Below the pieces are notes generated by a model. That model saw only the letters and a program-made list of their open reading frames with translations. It ran no database searches and was not told the origin of the DNA. From Gremmenia infestans (taxonomy: Eukaryota > Ascomycota > Leotiomycetes > Helotiales > Hamatocanthoscyphaceae), in NCBI GenBank assembly GCA_032629725.1, contig JAFEVB010000008.1:558001-622000 (forward strand): 64,000 nt of DNA, written 5' to 3'. Made by a program: the position numbers and the translations under genes. Positions 1 through 9,988 of this stretch are shown piece after piece (position 1 is the first letter of the stretch; each line of letters opens with the position of its first letter).

Positions 1-651
1 ACTTGGCGTTACAAAGGCAAGGCTCAAGCCATACTAGGTAAGTAAGCAGTATAGTGGGGTAAATTACAAAGCCGAGAGAGTTCTCCAACCCATCGAATAA
101 AAGCATAAGGCTCTCTTAAGTCCTAAAAGTTTAATGTTATGAGGCGCCATGCAGGGGCGAAATCATTTGATAAGAAGTAAAATAAGGCTAAAACGACCCA
201 GGGACCCATACAAAGCCCGATATTTTATGCCACTGTTTTTCGGACTTGAAAAGGTCTTGAGAGGTAATATTGTGGAATAGGCATGGATTTAAGATAAGAT
301 TTTGTCAAGTCTATGAATATTGATTTGTTATCCTTGCTAAAATAATAAGAATAAGGTCAAAATTTCCGAGAACTGTGCAACTACTCTCGCTCAAGGTAAG
401 GAAGAAATGTACATTAGGTGAGAATTTTAGTATTTCATTGTCATAGACAAGGAAACTGGAAGGTAGTGCATTAGGACTCGATGCAAGACAAATTAAGGAT
501 AATGGTACGGATGTGAACCGACCTGTCCTACCCCGTATCCTTGTCCTTCCCCCCCCTTCCCCTCTCTGTACACCCGAAGCCGGTCCAGGCCTGAACACCT
601 CCGCTTGACTCTGAACAGCAAATATGACAGTCAATCAAGAAGTGTTTCTGC
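1..651. other. left-edge gene-free stretch
   Basis: No reading frame here looks like a protein. The minus-strand open frame at 311-634 is low-complexity and has no recognisable domain. A C-rich run lies near 549-557. The stretch probably holds the 3' flank of the MAPEG gene. Confidence 0.5.
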
Positions 652-1116
652 CTAGGCTGAATTAAGGGCCAGTCCACTTTTCACATAAATCCCCATACAC
701 AACAGCGTACTCACGCCCCAAATAGCGCTTCTCGCAAAACTGTACGAATTCCTCGTGACCTTGACATACACCACGGTATACAAGACGCGCATTGCCAGAT
801 ACGTCCCCACAAAGCCGTTGAGCGTCTGACTATCCAGCCTAGCCATGTTCCCAGCCAAGATGGCGCCCACGAAGATGGGGAAGTTCTCGAAGCCGTTCTT
901 CATAGCCGCCTCGGCGCGCTCGTAGCGGCCGAATGCTTCGGCGGGCACGGATTGCTTCAGTTTGGCGTCCCAGACGGATGAGCGCGGGTTCGTGTTGTCC
1001 CAGTAGCCGTTGTTGGCTTTTGTCATGATGGCGATGGCGTAGTTGTGCGGGACGAGGCAGAGGATCCAGTAGGCTGGGACTGCGTAGAGCGAGAGGTTCG
1101 TGAGTGAAGATGCCAT
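652..1116 (-). CDS. MAPEG family membrane protein
   Basis: A single-exon gene of 154 residues, the usual length for fungal MAPEG proteins (membrane-associated proteins in eicosanoid and glutathione metabolism). Family members are small ER or microsomal membrane proteins, some with glutathione transferase or peroxidase activity. Visible signs are a hydrophobic N-terminal helix (residues about 6-30), then the fungal-type segment ANNGYWDNTNPRS, then RYERAEAAMKNGFENFPIF, which is the conserved ERAxxxNxxExxP core. Two or three further hydrophobic helices follow. The ATG at 1116 is the first in frame and gives the typical N-terminus. The substrate cannot be told from sequence. I see no frameshift or intron. 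Confidence 0.9.
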   Translation of the reverse strand: MASSLTNLSLYAVPAYWILCLVPHNYAIAIMTKANNGYWDNTNPRSSVWDAKLKQSVPAEAFGRYERAEAAMKNGFENFPIFVGAILAGNMARLDSQTLNGFVGTYLAMRVLYTVVYVKVTRNSYSFARSAIWGVSTLLCMGIYVKSGLALNSA

Positions 1117-2648
1117 TGTTGCGGGCGCCGCGTTTGGGTGTTGACGAGGTGATACAATCTGGATGGTGAAGGCTAATGAACAAGGATCTTAACTGCCTTC
1201 TTTGGACAAAAATGAGAGGCTGGACAGTTGTTTTTGGACAATGGGCTTGAATATCTCAGTCTCGTGGCCGAGGTGGGAATCCGTAGAATTAGGAGAATGT
1301 GGGCTCTTGGGGCGAATCAAGGTTCATATACGCAGAGACAATTCCAAGGATTATGATGTCAAATGAAAATAAAAAGGGAAGGAGCATCGAAGAAAAAATA
1401 AAGATGAATATTTTATACAGTAGACGAGAACTGCACCCGAAAGACGTGGACGTGCAGTGCAGTACAGGGATAATCTTGTCCGGGCATTCCGCACTGCCTA
1501 CTAGACTATAAGAAAGAGGTTCGTAACAATTACCCTATCACGCAGGATTTAGGAGATAGATGCGCGTACGTGATTGAAATAAGGCTGGGGCTACCTACCT
1601 AGTACCTTACCTAGGTAGATCTGCTTACTACGTAAGGTACGGAGGTAGAAACATGGTCGAATAAGCTTAAACCCGAAGATCATACCTCATCCGGAGTACA
1701 GCAGCAGCGATGGGACGTTACCAGAGTCCAGACTCCAGACCTCACCAAAGGCCCCCAATCATTTTCGCCACCTGCGCCCGCCTTATGAAACCTCAAAGAT
1801 AGATGGCGTGCATTCTGTCATGATGATATATCGATGGATAGACATAACGGTAAACGGATAATCGTGACTGCAAATCCCTGACCAAGGACACTGCTTATTC
1901 TCCTGAACACCTTCATACCCAGCAGCGAAAGCTAACGATAAGCAGTAGCTTTACGTCAAAACCAGCTGAGTCTGTGAGGTCTGCTTAATGCCGGGAGCAA
2001 AGAACTGGGTGTTAATTCCTGTAAAAACCTCGAGCGAAATATGAGGGGGGCAGAAAAAGTGACAGGAAGCCTTCAACAATGAATGTAGCTGGGCAGAACA
2101 CTCCAGTGGAAATCGTCCAGAATGAGTGACGATTTCAATGTTCAAAATGCGGGGAATACGACGCAGCAACATGACCCCGAGGAGCACAAGTCACAATGAT
2201 AAAGATGAGCTATTTATTCAAGATCTACAGAGCATGAGGGAACGTGACGATCGCATCCTCAGTTGGAATTATATGGATATGTGTAGGTATGTGGCATTCT
2301 TTCTGAACCTCAACTCTCGCTCTATGTTGGCGCAAGCTCAACAGCTTTCATGACTTGGTACTACTTAGTTTTAAGCGCAGACTATGTAGTGAGCTCTGCG
2401 ACGATGAGCAAGAGTGTTTTGACTTATCTAACACAACAGAGGACGACTTCCCATCTCAAACTTGCGAAATCCGGGAGCTCACAATTGATATAGTTCTCAT
2501 ATTTTCTGTGTTAGAGATTACTGGAACGATATTCTAATTCAACGCCTCCGGATGAAGTTCACTTCAATGGCAACAAATCTAACTTTCATTACAAGATACT
2601 GCCAGAGCAGCCTCTTACCCAAAAAGCCCATCTCGAAAAGAAGCCCTA
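1117..2648. other. gene-free stretch with hairpin element
   Basis: About 1.5 kb without a convincing gene. The short open frames (1299-1511 plus, 1951-2187 minus, 2126-2353 plus) show no domain, no biased composition and no splice logic. A short hairpin of TACCTAGGT/TACGGAGGTA words lies near 1591-1648 and is listed separately. Confidence 0.5.
1591..1648. repeat. short intergenic inverted repeat
   Basis: Two arms of about 20 bp face each other. The left arm reads CTACCTAGTACCTTACCTAG. The reverse complement of the right arm (about 1628-1648) reads CTACCTCCGTACCTTACGTAG. They share CTACCT, GTACCTTAC and TAG in register. The right arm carries the TACGGAG word that recurs in many gaps of this window. 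Confidence 0.55.
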
Positions 2649-2984
2649 TCAAGAAGCCCTTCTCGTAGCATCCAAATTATCAAAACCCTCGGCCTGCGCC
2701 GCATCAAGCTCCGCGCACAATCCATCCAACCACTGCCTCCATTCCCGCCACTCAACACAGTGGCCCTCATTGCTCGAGTCTTGGCCAGTCGCTACGCGGC
2801 AGCAATCACAGCCACATTCTTGACATGGTTTCTCGAGAGTTCGGCCATGGCCGAGGAACATATCGATCATGTAAGTTTCAAGCTTGCTTTCGGTGGAAAG
2901 CATTTGGTTGGTAGTGGGTGTCTTAGAGGAGGCACCTGGGATTGTTGAGCCACGGGAGAAGATTTGCTTGAAGAACTTTGCCAT
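2649..2984 (-). CDS. small Cys-cluster protein, unknown function
   Basis: A 111-residue single-exon frame. The first part (residues 1-45) is basic and Ser/Thr-rich. It is followed by a compact cysteine cluster, CQECGCDCC, near residues 55-63, with another Cys near residue 77, then an acidic, Trp-containing C-terminal helix (WREWRQWLDGLCAELDAAQAE). The Cys cluster suggests metal binding or disulphides. There is no signal peptide, so a cytosolic or nuclear zinc-binding role is more likely than a secreted effector. It may be a distant relative of the CGH-motif proteins at 9989-10876 and 42-47 kb, but the spacing differs. I do not recognise the family. Confidence 0.55.
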   Translation of the reverse strand: MAKFFKQIFSRGSTIPGASSKTPTTNQMLSTESKLETYMIDMFLGHGRTLEKPCQECGCDCCRVATGQDSSNEGHCVEWREWRQWLDGLCAELDAAQAEGFDNLDATRRAS

Positions 2985-3324
2985 TGTTGTATTTGAGGTA
3001 TGTGAGTTTCTGCGGTGATTTAGATGTGTTTTGAGAATAGTTGACCGATAGTTCTCAACTTGGGATGAACATGTGGACTTGGATGCTTCGTCTGGAATTG
3101 TGGACGATATACTGGCTTGGTGGAAAATCTGCCCTTTGTTTAATTTTATCCCACTATGATGACGCGAGCTTTATTGAGGCGATGTCGTTTCCTTGTTCCC
3201 TCGCACCGTTCTTATCCTAACTTTTCGTTCTCTTTGTTTAGTGAGTACTCTCTCTTTGAAAATCGTTAATATTTTCTTGGTCTTTGTCAGGAAGAATTCA
3301 TGCCATCTTCGATCGATGGGCTGT
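2985..3324. other. gene-free stretch
   Basis: Probably the 5' flank of the gene at 2649-2984. A pyrimidine-rich stretch lies near 3220-3245. Nothing else is recognisable. Confidence 0.4.
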
Positions 3325-3747
3325 TCAAAGACCGCATCTCAACACGAATAGACAAGCAAAGCCGCATCCTACATATCTAGCCTCATCCTCGTCATCTAGT
3401 GGCTGCAGTCTTGGCTCTTTATTGGTATTGATGCATTCGGCATGGAGTAGGTTGGAAGCTCGTCGCTTCAAAGATTCGTGTCCAATATATTGCCTCCTAA
3501 ATTCCGCAGCCACAAGCGTGACGTGGTCACTCCCAAGAGAGGCTTCCGCTTGCAGACATGGCAATGCTTGTCTAGTCATAATCTCTGCTGTTATGGGATC
3601 CACAGGACCTCTTGGAGATTTTCTGAGTGGTCTCCAAGTGGAGATCTGATCTAGCCATGTTTCTAGAACTTCTTTGTATGTCGGACTTCCTGTTTCGATT
3701 TGGTACCGTCTACGTGAGAAGGTGTTTCTGATTCGGTGCGCATGCAT
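3325..3747 (-). CDS. hypothetical protein, 140 aa
   Basis: A frame of 140 residues starting at an ATG (MHAHRIRN). It is basic overall (many Arg) with no membrane segment except a short hydrophobic Cys-containing tail (GCGFACLFVLRCGL). I recognise no domain. It lies among other small minus-strand genes, which mildly supports its reality. The opposite strand carries a long open frame over the same DNA (3284-3649), so the strand choice rests only on ATG quality and composition. It could be non-coding. Confidence 0.35.
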   Translation of the reverse strand: MHAHRIRNTFSRRRYQIETGSPTYKEVLETWLDQISTWRPLRKSPRGPVDPITAEIMTRQALPCLQAEASLGSDHVTLVAAEFRRQYIGHESLKRRASNLLHAECINTNKEPRLQPLDDEDEARYVGCGFACLFVLRCGL

Positions 3748-4198
3748 CCTTGCTATAGAAAAGCATTACTATTCCGGAACTTCCAGACGATGGGATCGTC
3801 TACTAACTGTAACAAACCAATGCGCTGCATCGCATAAGACACTCTATTTCCCCACAATTGGGGACAATGCGGATAAGTTAGACCTCCTCTCCGCACATAG
3901 GGCGTATTATTATGTTCGCGGCGACAAGTTTGTGGTTGTTAAGTTGTTGATCAATATAGTCATGCTCTGCCGATTTGCTGTTATATTTCAAACTTGATTG
4001 GTATTGAATTATATGCTGTGAATTCTACCTGTACATGTCACTATTCACACAGATTTTGCATGGGTACTTATGATTTGAGAGGAAAATTGAAAACTCCATT
4101 CTTAAATTCACTATATTCTCTAACGTGTGAGGATATCAAACATCTGCCGCTATAGAGTCGACCGACGAGCTTTTTTCCTTTTTCTTTTGACTTTGCAG
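3748..4198. other. gene-free stretch
   Basis: About 450 bp, AT-rich toward 4198. The plus-strand frame at 3674-3997 has no domain. Nothing else is supported. Confidence 0.4.
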
Positions 4199-4675
4199 TT
4201 ATTCAAATGTTAGCGTGAAGTTCCTGTCGTCGTTCCTTGGAGTCAGTGCTTCTATTGCTTCGAAGTTCGCGTCTTCTGACATGCTAAGCCAGGCGATTTT
4301 GTCCATTGACCTGCGAGAGCGTCTGCTGAAGATGGATGATGAGTCGTTGGAATCTTCACTCTCTGGCTCGCTTCCGGAGGTGACCTCTTTGCCTTTCCCT
4401 TTCCCCTTTGCGGCTGCTGACTCGGACGTCTTCTCTAAGCTAGAGAGTTTCACGACTTCCTTGCCATTGCTCTTTGCAGCTGTTTGGGTGTTGCGGGATG
4501 GAGAAGAAGGCTCTGGCTCTTCTTGGATTGGTGGCCATGATAGTGTACCTGGTGGTTTTGCGTGCCCACTCGCAATGTCGGCCTCGATTCTTAGAATCTC
4601 GTCCCACATTACCTCTGCATGACGCCTTTCTCGTTCAGCTCGGGGAGTTCGTCTCCACAAGTACTGTAATCTCAT
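4199..4675 (-). CDS. hypothetical acidic/serine-rich protein, 158 aa
   Basis: A frame of 158 residues from ATG 4675. The N-terminus is basic and helical (MRLQYLWRRTPRAERERRHA). The middle is low-complexity with lysine-glycine repeats (AAAKGKGKGKEV), then an acidic serine stretch (SEPESEDSNDSSS) and an arginine-serine patch (SRRSRRS). The mix of KGKGK and acidic serine runs suggests a disordered, possibly nuclear protein. There is no known domain, signal peptide or membrane helix. Upstream exons cannot be excluded, because the frame opens with a sequence that could continue a longer protein. Confidence 0.5.
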   Translation of the reverse strand: MRLQYLWRRTPRAERERRHAEVMWDEILRIEADIASGHAKPPGTLSWPPIQEEPEPSSPSRNTQTAAKSNGKEVVKLSSLEKTSESAAAKGKGKGKEVTSGSEPESEDSNDSSSIFSRRSRRSMDKIAWLSMSEDANFEAIEALTPRNDDRNFTLTFE

Positions 4676-5284
4676 CTTGGTTAGAATTCGGAAATTAAAA
4701 ACTAGCGTCGACGTTGTTCGGTGTGCGGGGTGCTGCTATGCTTGTGGTTGAGGAGAGGTATTCTGCCGACAGAATCTCGGGAGTATATAATACCATGAGA
4801 ATCGCTGTTTATGTTGTGTTTTTTGAACGTGCATCTATAGACAAACTGTCTTGGTTTGACACAATAATGGCTTTGTCTCGTCTAATAATGATTTCTTTAT
4901 TAGATATCAAAGTTTCATAGGCTGTCTAGTATCGCACTTTCTGACCAATCTGCGATTTGGAACCGGACCGAATTTGATCAATGTACCACGCAGGCTAGAT
5001 GATCCTGCTACATCCATTGTGTTCGTTCAGCAATCTGGCTTGAATTCAAGTTGTGTCATAACATTTTCACGGTTCTCCACGCCAATGTCAGTAAGATGGG
5101 AAGGTAAATAAGTAGATTTTTAGACAAAGATTTTCATGACTTCGAACCCCTTATCTCAATTCATCTACAAACTCTTTCGATGTTCTACCTCTCCGCCAGC
5201 CCGACTCTCATGATGTCCCCGCCATACACACATCCACAGGCTTCACTCGGATACCTCTGTGGGTTCCGCCGTCAACTCCAAGCC
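4676..5284. other. gene-free stretch
   Basis: About 600 bp with only short open frames on the plus strand (4714-4920 and part of 5180-5422) that lack any domain. I see no gene. Confidence 0.4.
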
Positions 5285-5634
5285 TTAGTCTGGAATTGCA
5301 GCTTCTCTGGCATTGTTCTTTTCTTCTGCCATCTGCTTCTGAAAGGCTTCCTGCAAGACTTTAAATTCATTTCGCTCTCGTCTTCTAGCTCGATACTCTT
5401 TCCACTGGTTTCGCGTTGTTAATTTCACAAATCATAAAATACTTCACATAATATGCAGACCCAAAATATTCGGCCTCAAAAGATTAATTGCAACAAAATG
5501 TCAAATTTTCTCCTACCACATAGGCGCCGCATTTAATTGTCAACTGAAAACCATAATCTTTCAAGGAGGTCTCGTAGGGCCTCCTCAAAAGACCAGGTCT
5601 CTATTTGATACTTAACGACGTGTTTAATAGGCAT
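5285..5634 (-). CDS. possible small two-exon gene, charged helical C-terminus
   Basis: Two protein-like minus-strand pieces, each too short for ordinary ORF lists. The 3' piece, 5404-5285, begins after a good acceptor (TTAAC branch, then CCAG) and encodes a 39-residue charged helix starting WKEYRARRRERNEF and ending in AAIPD before a stop. The 5' piece starts with ATG 5634, overlaps the stop region of the next gene (5624-5965), and reads MPIKHVVKYQIETWSFEEAL before a stop at 5533. A weak donor (GTTGAC) near 5542 would join them in phase 0, giving about 70 residues. I do not recognise the product. The 3' exon alone looks the more credible part, and it may belong to a different upstream exon. 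Confidence 0.3.
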
Positions 5635-5965
5635 CCCAGCTGTCTAGAACTGCGTCATTCTGTACCTTGTCATCCTTGGCAGCCTTGGAGTCTCCCGCGG
5701 TCTTGGAATTTTCGATATCCCAAGGGCATGGGCAATCAAACAAGAAGTCGTGGTCATCGCCAATTGGCGACTTGAAGTTCTGGGTCGGTGGAGGTGTCGA
5801 TGGCTTCTTGGCCTTGCGCTGCTTGGGATTGGGCGTCTTATTTGCAAGCCCGCAGACGGCTTCCTCGTCTGCTCGAAGATGAAGATCCCACTGCTGGCTG
5901 GCTTTGGACTTGCGCCCGTTTGGGTCCTCGGAGGCCCAGCTACCGGTTTTGTTTTTACTTCCCAT
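5624..5965 (-). CDS. hypothetical small hydrophilic protein, 113 aa
   Basis: A frame of 113 residues from ATG 5965 (MGSKNKTGSW). It is very hydrophilic: Lys/Ser/Asn-rich N-terminal half with a basic patch (NPKQRKAKKPS), a proline-threonine linker, then an acidic part with two cysteines (FDCPCPWDIE). There is no signal peptide or membrane helix. Nothing in it names a function. The basic patch could be a nuclear localisation signal. Its upstream DNA is AT-rich, as expected for a promoter. Confidence 0.5.
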   Translation of the reverse strand: MGSKNKTGSWASEDPNGRKSKASQQWDLHLRADEEAVCGLANKTPNPKQRKAKKPSTPPPTQNFKSPIGDDHDFLFDCPCPWDIENSKTAGDSKAAKDDKVQNDAVLDSWDAY

Positions 5966-6347
5966 GATAACTGTTTGTTTGCTTGGTATAAACTTTAAGG
6001 TTGTATATTTGCTTGTGTGGTGTGTGTATGTATGTGGTTGGATGAAGTGAATAGGTATTGTCAGAGTTCCAACGGATTTATATAATTTGCCTTCGAAGAC
6101 TGTTAGTAATAGGTGGTTATATTGTTTCTGTAATTTCTTTGTTATTTTATAAAGTTCTTTGAATTATTTACAATTGAACAGCCTAAACAATGTGGCCTTT
6201 GTCACGGTTGCATGTTCAGAGCTTCAAGGGCCTCTCGAATGGGCAGCCATGTCCTATGTCGCATAAAATTACAAGTAATGCCCATAAGCATCAACGGAAG
6301 TATAATTGATCAGTCTACTCCCCATATGGTTTATTGAAAGCAGCCTT
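5966..6347. other. gene-free AT-rich stretch
   Basis: Promoter side of the small gene at 5624-5965 and 3' flank of the glycosyltransferase gene. GTGTGTGTATG-type tracts lie near 6018-6032. No coding signal. Confidence 0.5.
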
Positions 6348-7556
6348 TCACGATGGCTTCTTCTGGGTTTCCTGATATCTCTCCCACGCGGTTTTGTACA
6401 CGCCCGATTGTCTCGCCTCGACAAACCCGGAAAAGTCTTCGTCAAAAAATCGACACATCTTCATCCAATCTAAATCCCATAAATCATTAAGCTCAGTCAG
6501 ATTATTCCATCCTCCCCAGAGTCGGTTCCACATTTTAGCATGCAGAATCCTGATCGGTCCAATTTCTTTTTCTAGACCCTCAGCATGATGCTTGCGATAG
6601 TATTCTGGGAGCGCATTCCAAATAGGCGGCAGACGGTGGACGGGGAAAGGGCCATTGATGGTAAAACCATTCTTAGACTTCAACACACCCTGCTCCATTT
6701 CCTCAACAAGATAATCGTTCGTGCTCCTGGCTGCTCGAACGAGTTTGGCGTGCATGTCGAGGTTCGGTTTCAGGACCATCATGCCAGCGTTGATGTGGTC
6801 ATCGCCAAAATACGGCACGCCTGCGTAAACATAATCGCATATGTTTTGTTTTGTGCTGCCGTTGGCTATGACTGCTTTGTCTTCTGGACTCAGAAAGTCC
6901 TGTTTGCAGTGCTGTACGGGAACAAGAGCAAAAATATCGTCGATGTTCCTGATGGGAAAGGCGTCTGAGTCTAGGAATACAATCCTCTTCCATTCTATCT
7001 CCTTCCAGAGATTCAGCTTAGACAGTACATCTATCCATCGTTTCGTTGCAATCGCCTCATCAGGGATGACATCGTCCAGAAGTTCAATTTCCTTGACGAT
7101 AGCTCCTTGGCCCATCAATATCTGACGATTTTCTTCTGGGATGAAGGGACAAACAAAGACAATAATGGGGTATTTTGAGCGATATTCCGACCACAAGATC
7201 CGCCAGAGGAGCGACTGTGTGGCTTCAAAATAGGGTCCTCGAACATCGGGCTCACGGTCACAATAAAATGTAGCAAAAGCGAATTTTGACGACTCATTGA
7301 TATTGTGTGGTGGAAACGTGGATAGAGATGCAAAGTCACGTCGGGGCACAGGATCAAACGGGAAAGCCAAACCGATATCCTCTGTATCTGATAGGGCGTG
7401 TTTCTGGGCAATATAGCCTGGTCCTATGCTTCCATCCGAGTGCGGTTGTTGGTGTGATGACCGATGATTTGGGCGGAACGATAGATATATAATTATACAG
7501 AGGATGATTCCAGCAGCTACCGTGAGATGCGACTGACGAGTTCGGAGAACCGCCAT
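6348..7556 (-). CDS. glycosyltransferase family 8 (glycogenin-like), type II membrane
   Basis: A single-exon protein of 402 residues from ATG 7556; the open frame extends slightly upstream but that part has no ATG. Residues 11-27 form one hydrophobic membrane helix after a short basic tail, the type II layout of Golgi glycosyltransferases. Residues about 30-90 are a stem region. The catalytic domain runs from about residue 92 (FAFATFYCDREP) and carries the metal-binding DxD motif at D196-S-D198 within VFLDSDAFPIRNIDDIF, the GT8 signature. Later motifs fit the family: INAGMMVLKPN and the LHAKMWNRLWGGW region near the end, where GT8 enzymes place the second metal ligand. It probably transfers a sugar from a nucleotide sugar to a glycan in the Golgi. 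Donor and acceptor are unknown. Confidence 0.88.
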   Translation of the reverse strand: MAVLRTRQSHLTVAAGIILCIIIYLSFRPNHRSSHQQPHSDGSIGPGYIAQKHALSDTEDIGLAFPFDPVPRRDFASLSTFPPHNINESSKFAFATFYCDREPDVRGPYFEATQSLLWRILWSEYRSKYPIIVFVCPFIPEENRQILMGQGAIVKEIELLDDVIPDEAIATKRWIDVLSKLNLWKEIEWKRIVFLDSDAFPIRNIDDIFALVPVQHCKQDFLSPEDKAVIANGSTKQNICDYVYAGVPYFGDDHINAGMMVLKPNLDMHAKLVRAARSTNDYLVEEMEQGVLKSKNGFTINGPFPVHRLPPIWNALPEYYRKHHAEGLEKEIGPIRILHAKMWNRLWGGWNNLTELNDLWDLDWMKMCRFFDEDFSGFVEARQSGVYKTAWERYQETQKKPS

Positions 7557-8515
7557 TGGAGATGCCAAGTCGAGGGTTTCTTGAGATGCCGCATGTAAAT
7601 AGGGCCAGTATTGTCTATATGCGAGTTATAGATTGATCCCTCATTGGCGATCATCCGGGAAATTGCAGCGTACGCTGCTGCACCGGTATAGCTGATATCT
7701 GTCCGAACCACCTTTGTACGAGTTCGTGTGGGGAAGAAGATTGTGGGGCTGGGGTAGAAGTTCTTATAAGTAGCCTCGCCCGTGACCGAGTCTTCCGCTA
7801 AGCACATGTTAATTGGCCCTTGCGCGTTACAACGGACAAGGATAGTAAGATTACAGATGGTCTAACCTTAGAGCGGAATCTGAAAAGGGGAAGCTTCTAA
7901 TACGGATCGGGACTCAAAACCCCCTGCCGAGGCATGATAATTACTTCGTACGATGTATTAAAGCGAGATTGAACGATTAGCGCGATATAAAATTTGCGAG
8001 TTTCTGATTGCAGTATACATTTATGCCACGTGACTATAACATGCCATACAATTGTTAGCCCCCTTCATCCCCCGACGAGTTTGGGATTTTCAACTTTCAA
8101 ATGCTTTCGAATGAAGCCAAATGCGAAGTTCAAAGCGCTTGTATTTGGTTTCCACGATTTGTGGTTCTTGTTTTAGCATACTCGCAGTCTTTGGTGCAAT
8201 AGACGCTAAACTGTGGGGAGCTCGAGCGGAGATGGTGTACGAAGCACAGAGTAATTTATACGTGCAGTTTAGGTAGTATGTCCTAATTCAAGAGTAATAG
8301 GTAGTAAGGTATATAATTAGCGAGGCCTGAGTTGGTTTTAAGACAAGTAGAAAGGGGCCTAAGCGAGGTGTTACTAAAACAATACAAGTCGTACATCCAT
8401 GTATTGGATTATTTTCAATGTAGAACACTTATATCTAGTTGCATTTGTAATACTCATCAATTATCAATATCATTCTAAGTTCAGTAGAATCGCTCCTTTT
8501 CTGACTCTTTTGTCG
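7557..8515. other. gene-free stretch, GT8 promoter side
   Basis: About 960 bp. A minus-strand open frame at 7517-7807 overlaps the 5' end of the glycosyltransferase gene and has a fairly protein-like composition but no domain; I read it as 5' untranslated DNA. 8200-8500 is AT-rich with nothing recognisable. Confidence 0.4.
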
Positions 8516-8800
8516 TCACCAACTCCACGCTGAATGGTCCACCCACTTCTTCACCTAGGAGCCAAACCATGAAAGCATCATATGAGATATGTTACTAGGC
8601 CAGCAAAGGGCATTATATGATGATACTAACAGCTCAGCTGTGCTTTCTTCGCTCTGAACCTCACGGTCCTCACCACCACCTTCATCTTTAGTCGTCACCT
8701 CGAACCATTTGTCTTCTTCGATAGCCGACTCGATAAATACCCACGTTTTGTCTAGTCCTTCATCAATGTACCAGTCGACTGTGTTCCTCTTGCGTGGCAT
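8516..8800 (-). CDS. small acidic protein, two exons, 70 aa
   Basis: Exon 1 is 8800-8627, starting at ATG 8800 (MPRKRNTVDWYIDEG). A 72-nt intron (8626-8555, GTATCA...CCTAG) leads in phase 0 to exon 2, 8554-8516, ending HSAWSW then stop. The joined product is 70 residues: a short basic start, an aromatic/acidic middle (DKTWVFIESAIEEDKWFEV), and a Glu-rich stretch. Without splicing the frame runs on 11 codons into intron-like sequence. The gene has no recognisable domain. The exon join is my inference from splice signals. Confidence 0.45.
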
Positions 8801-9447
8801 GGTTGAAAGCGTTGCGGAGTAGGGTTGGAAGATGAAGCCTTCAGTCCCATGCCGGAGCCTAATTTATATCGCCGAGGAGCGCAACATTGTTCTCTATCAT
8901 TGTTATGATTATTCAAGTCCAACGAAAAAATACCATAGCATTTTTCACCCATTCCAAGAACAAAGCCCCAAAAAAACAGAGTCTCATCTTCACATTAAAA
9001 ACAACAACGTCAAATAACTGAAACCGCGCCCGTGAAGTTGTCTATGACCGAGACCGTACTCTCTGCCGAAAAAAGTCTATCTTTAGCGTCAAACCATCCC
9101 CCCTCCCGTCGAGTATCCTGCTTCTACGAGATCTCTGCAACCTCCCATTGATCGATGACGATGAGCAACCTCATACTCCTCCCACAAGATGGTGAACCCA
9201 CAGCCAAATTGTCCCCCCACAGTCATTTCGTACTCGTCACCGTAGTGCGGTCTTGGTCACAAACAACAATATGGATGCAGCCTTAGCCGTAAACAACGCT
9301 ATGGGGCGCGGTATAGTCATGTTGACGAAACAACAATGCCAGAATATATAAAATGCTACCCACTGAAATACTCCCCAATTAGAAATTAGAATCAACTTAA
9401 ACTCAAAACTCACACCATACCTACAACCAATATCCCACCTATTCAAA
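8801..9447. other. gene-free stretch
   Basis: About 650 bp. A TATA-like run (ATATATAAAATG) near 9344 precedes the small frame at 9448. No other feature is supported. Confidence 0.4.
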
Positions 9448-9632
9448 ATGTCTTCAAAACTTCAATATGCAAAACCGAGACCGACACCTCAGGCAAGTTC
9501 TTAGAGAAAAGGCTCTCGACGTCTACTAGACCAGCGCGCACGATTAGTGGCATTCCTCGCGCCGTAGAGAAAGAACCGCTGAAACGGGAATGCCTGATTC
9601 CCGAGGAGTCGTCAAAGAAATTGAAGAGGTAA
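9448..9632 (+). pseudogene. possible small gene with a frame break
   Basis: An ATG in good context (TTCAAAATG) at 9448 opens only 18 codons. A second frame (+2) over the same DNA is open through to TAA 9632 and encodes a protein-like, basic segment (GKFLEKRLSTSTRPARTISG ... SSKKLKR). The two frames overlap between 9448 and 9490, as if a one-base change had put the start out of register. Alternatively a missed splice joins them; the 3' end also contains a GTAAGA donor-like word at 9629. There is no known domain. I treat it as a possible broken or mis-modelled small gene. Confidence 0.25.
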
Positions 9633-9988
9633 GAAGTGTGGGTGCGAGGGTAATAATAGGATAGCCTTTATATGATGGCGCACATCTGATTAATCAATTG
9701 AGTCTGTTTCTATAATGTATTTTGCAATTGGATAATGGGAATGAAGATACTTGTGCTGAGAAGTTGGTGATGAAATGTTCAAAATGTATTGATAAGACGA
9801 GGCTTTTCTAATAAGTAAATGGTTGGGAGGGTACTTTAGGTAAGCTAAGTAGGTAAGTAGTGACTGTACGGAGGTACTGCTACTCTCCGAAAGGTTCTAT
9901 GAATACTTAAGAGGAAGTTTATATATGTCCCTGTTCAACCGCGGATTATAAGTAGCCCCGTTGACGCGCGGGTGGGGCTGTATATAGG
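9633..9988. other. gene-free stretch with TACGGAG element
   Basis: AT-rich, with a TAGGTAAGC/TAGGTAAGTAG tract and TACGGAGGTA at 9867-9876, the same word family as at 1591-1648. No coding signal. Confidence 0.45.

Noticed and set aside
311..634. Minus-strand 107-residue open frame at the left edge
   Set aside because: Starts in low-complexity Arg/Gly sequence, no domain, no splice logic; likely chance.
839..1183. Second minus-strand frame overlapping the MAPEG gene
   Set aside because: Arg/His-rich shadow of the real gene in another frame.
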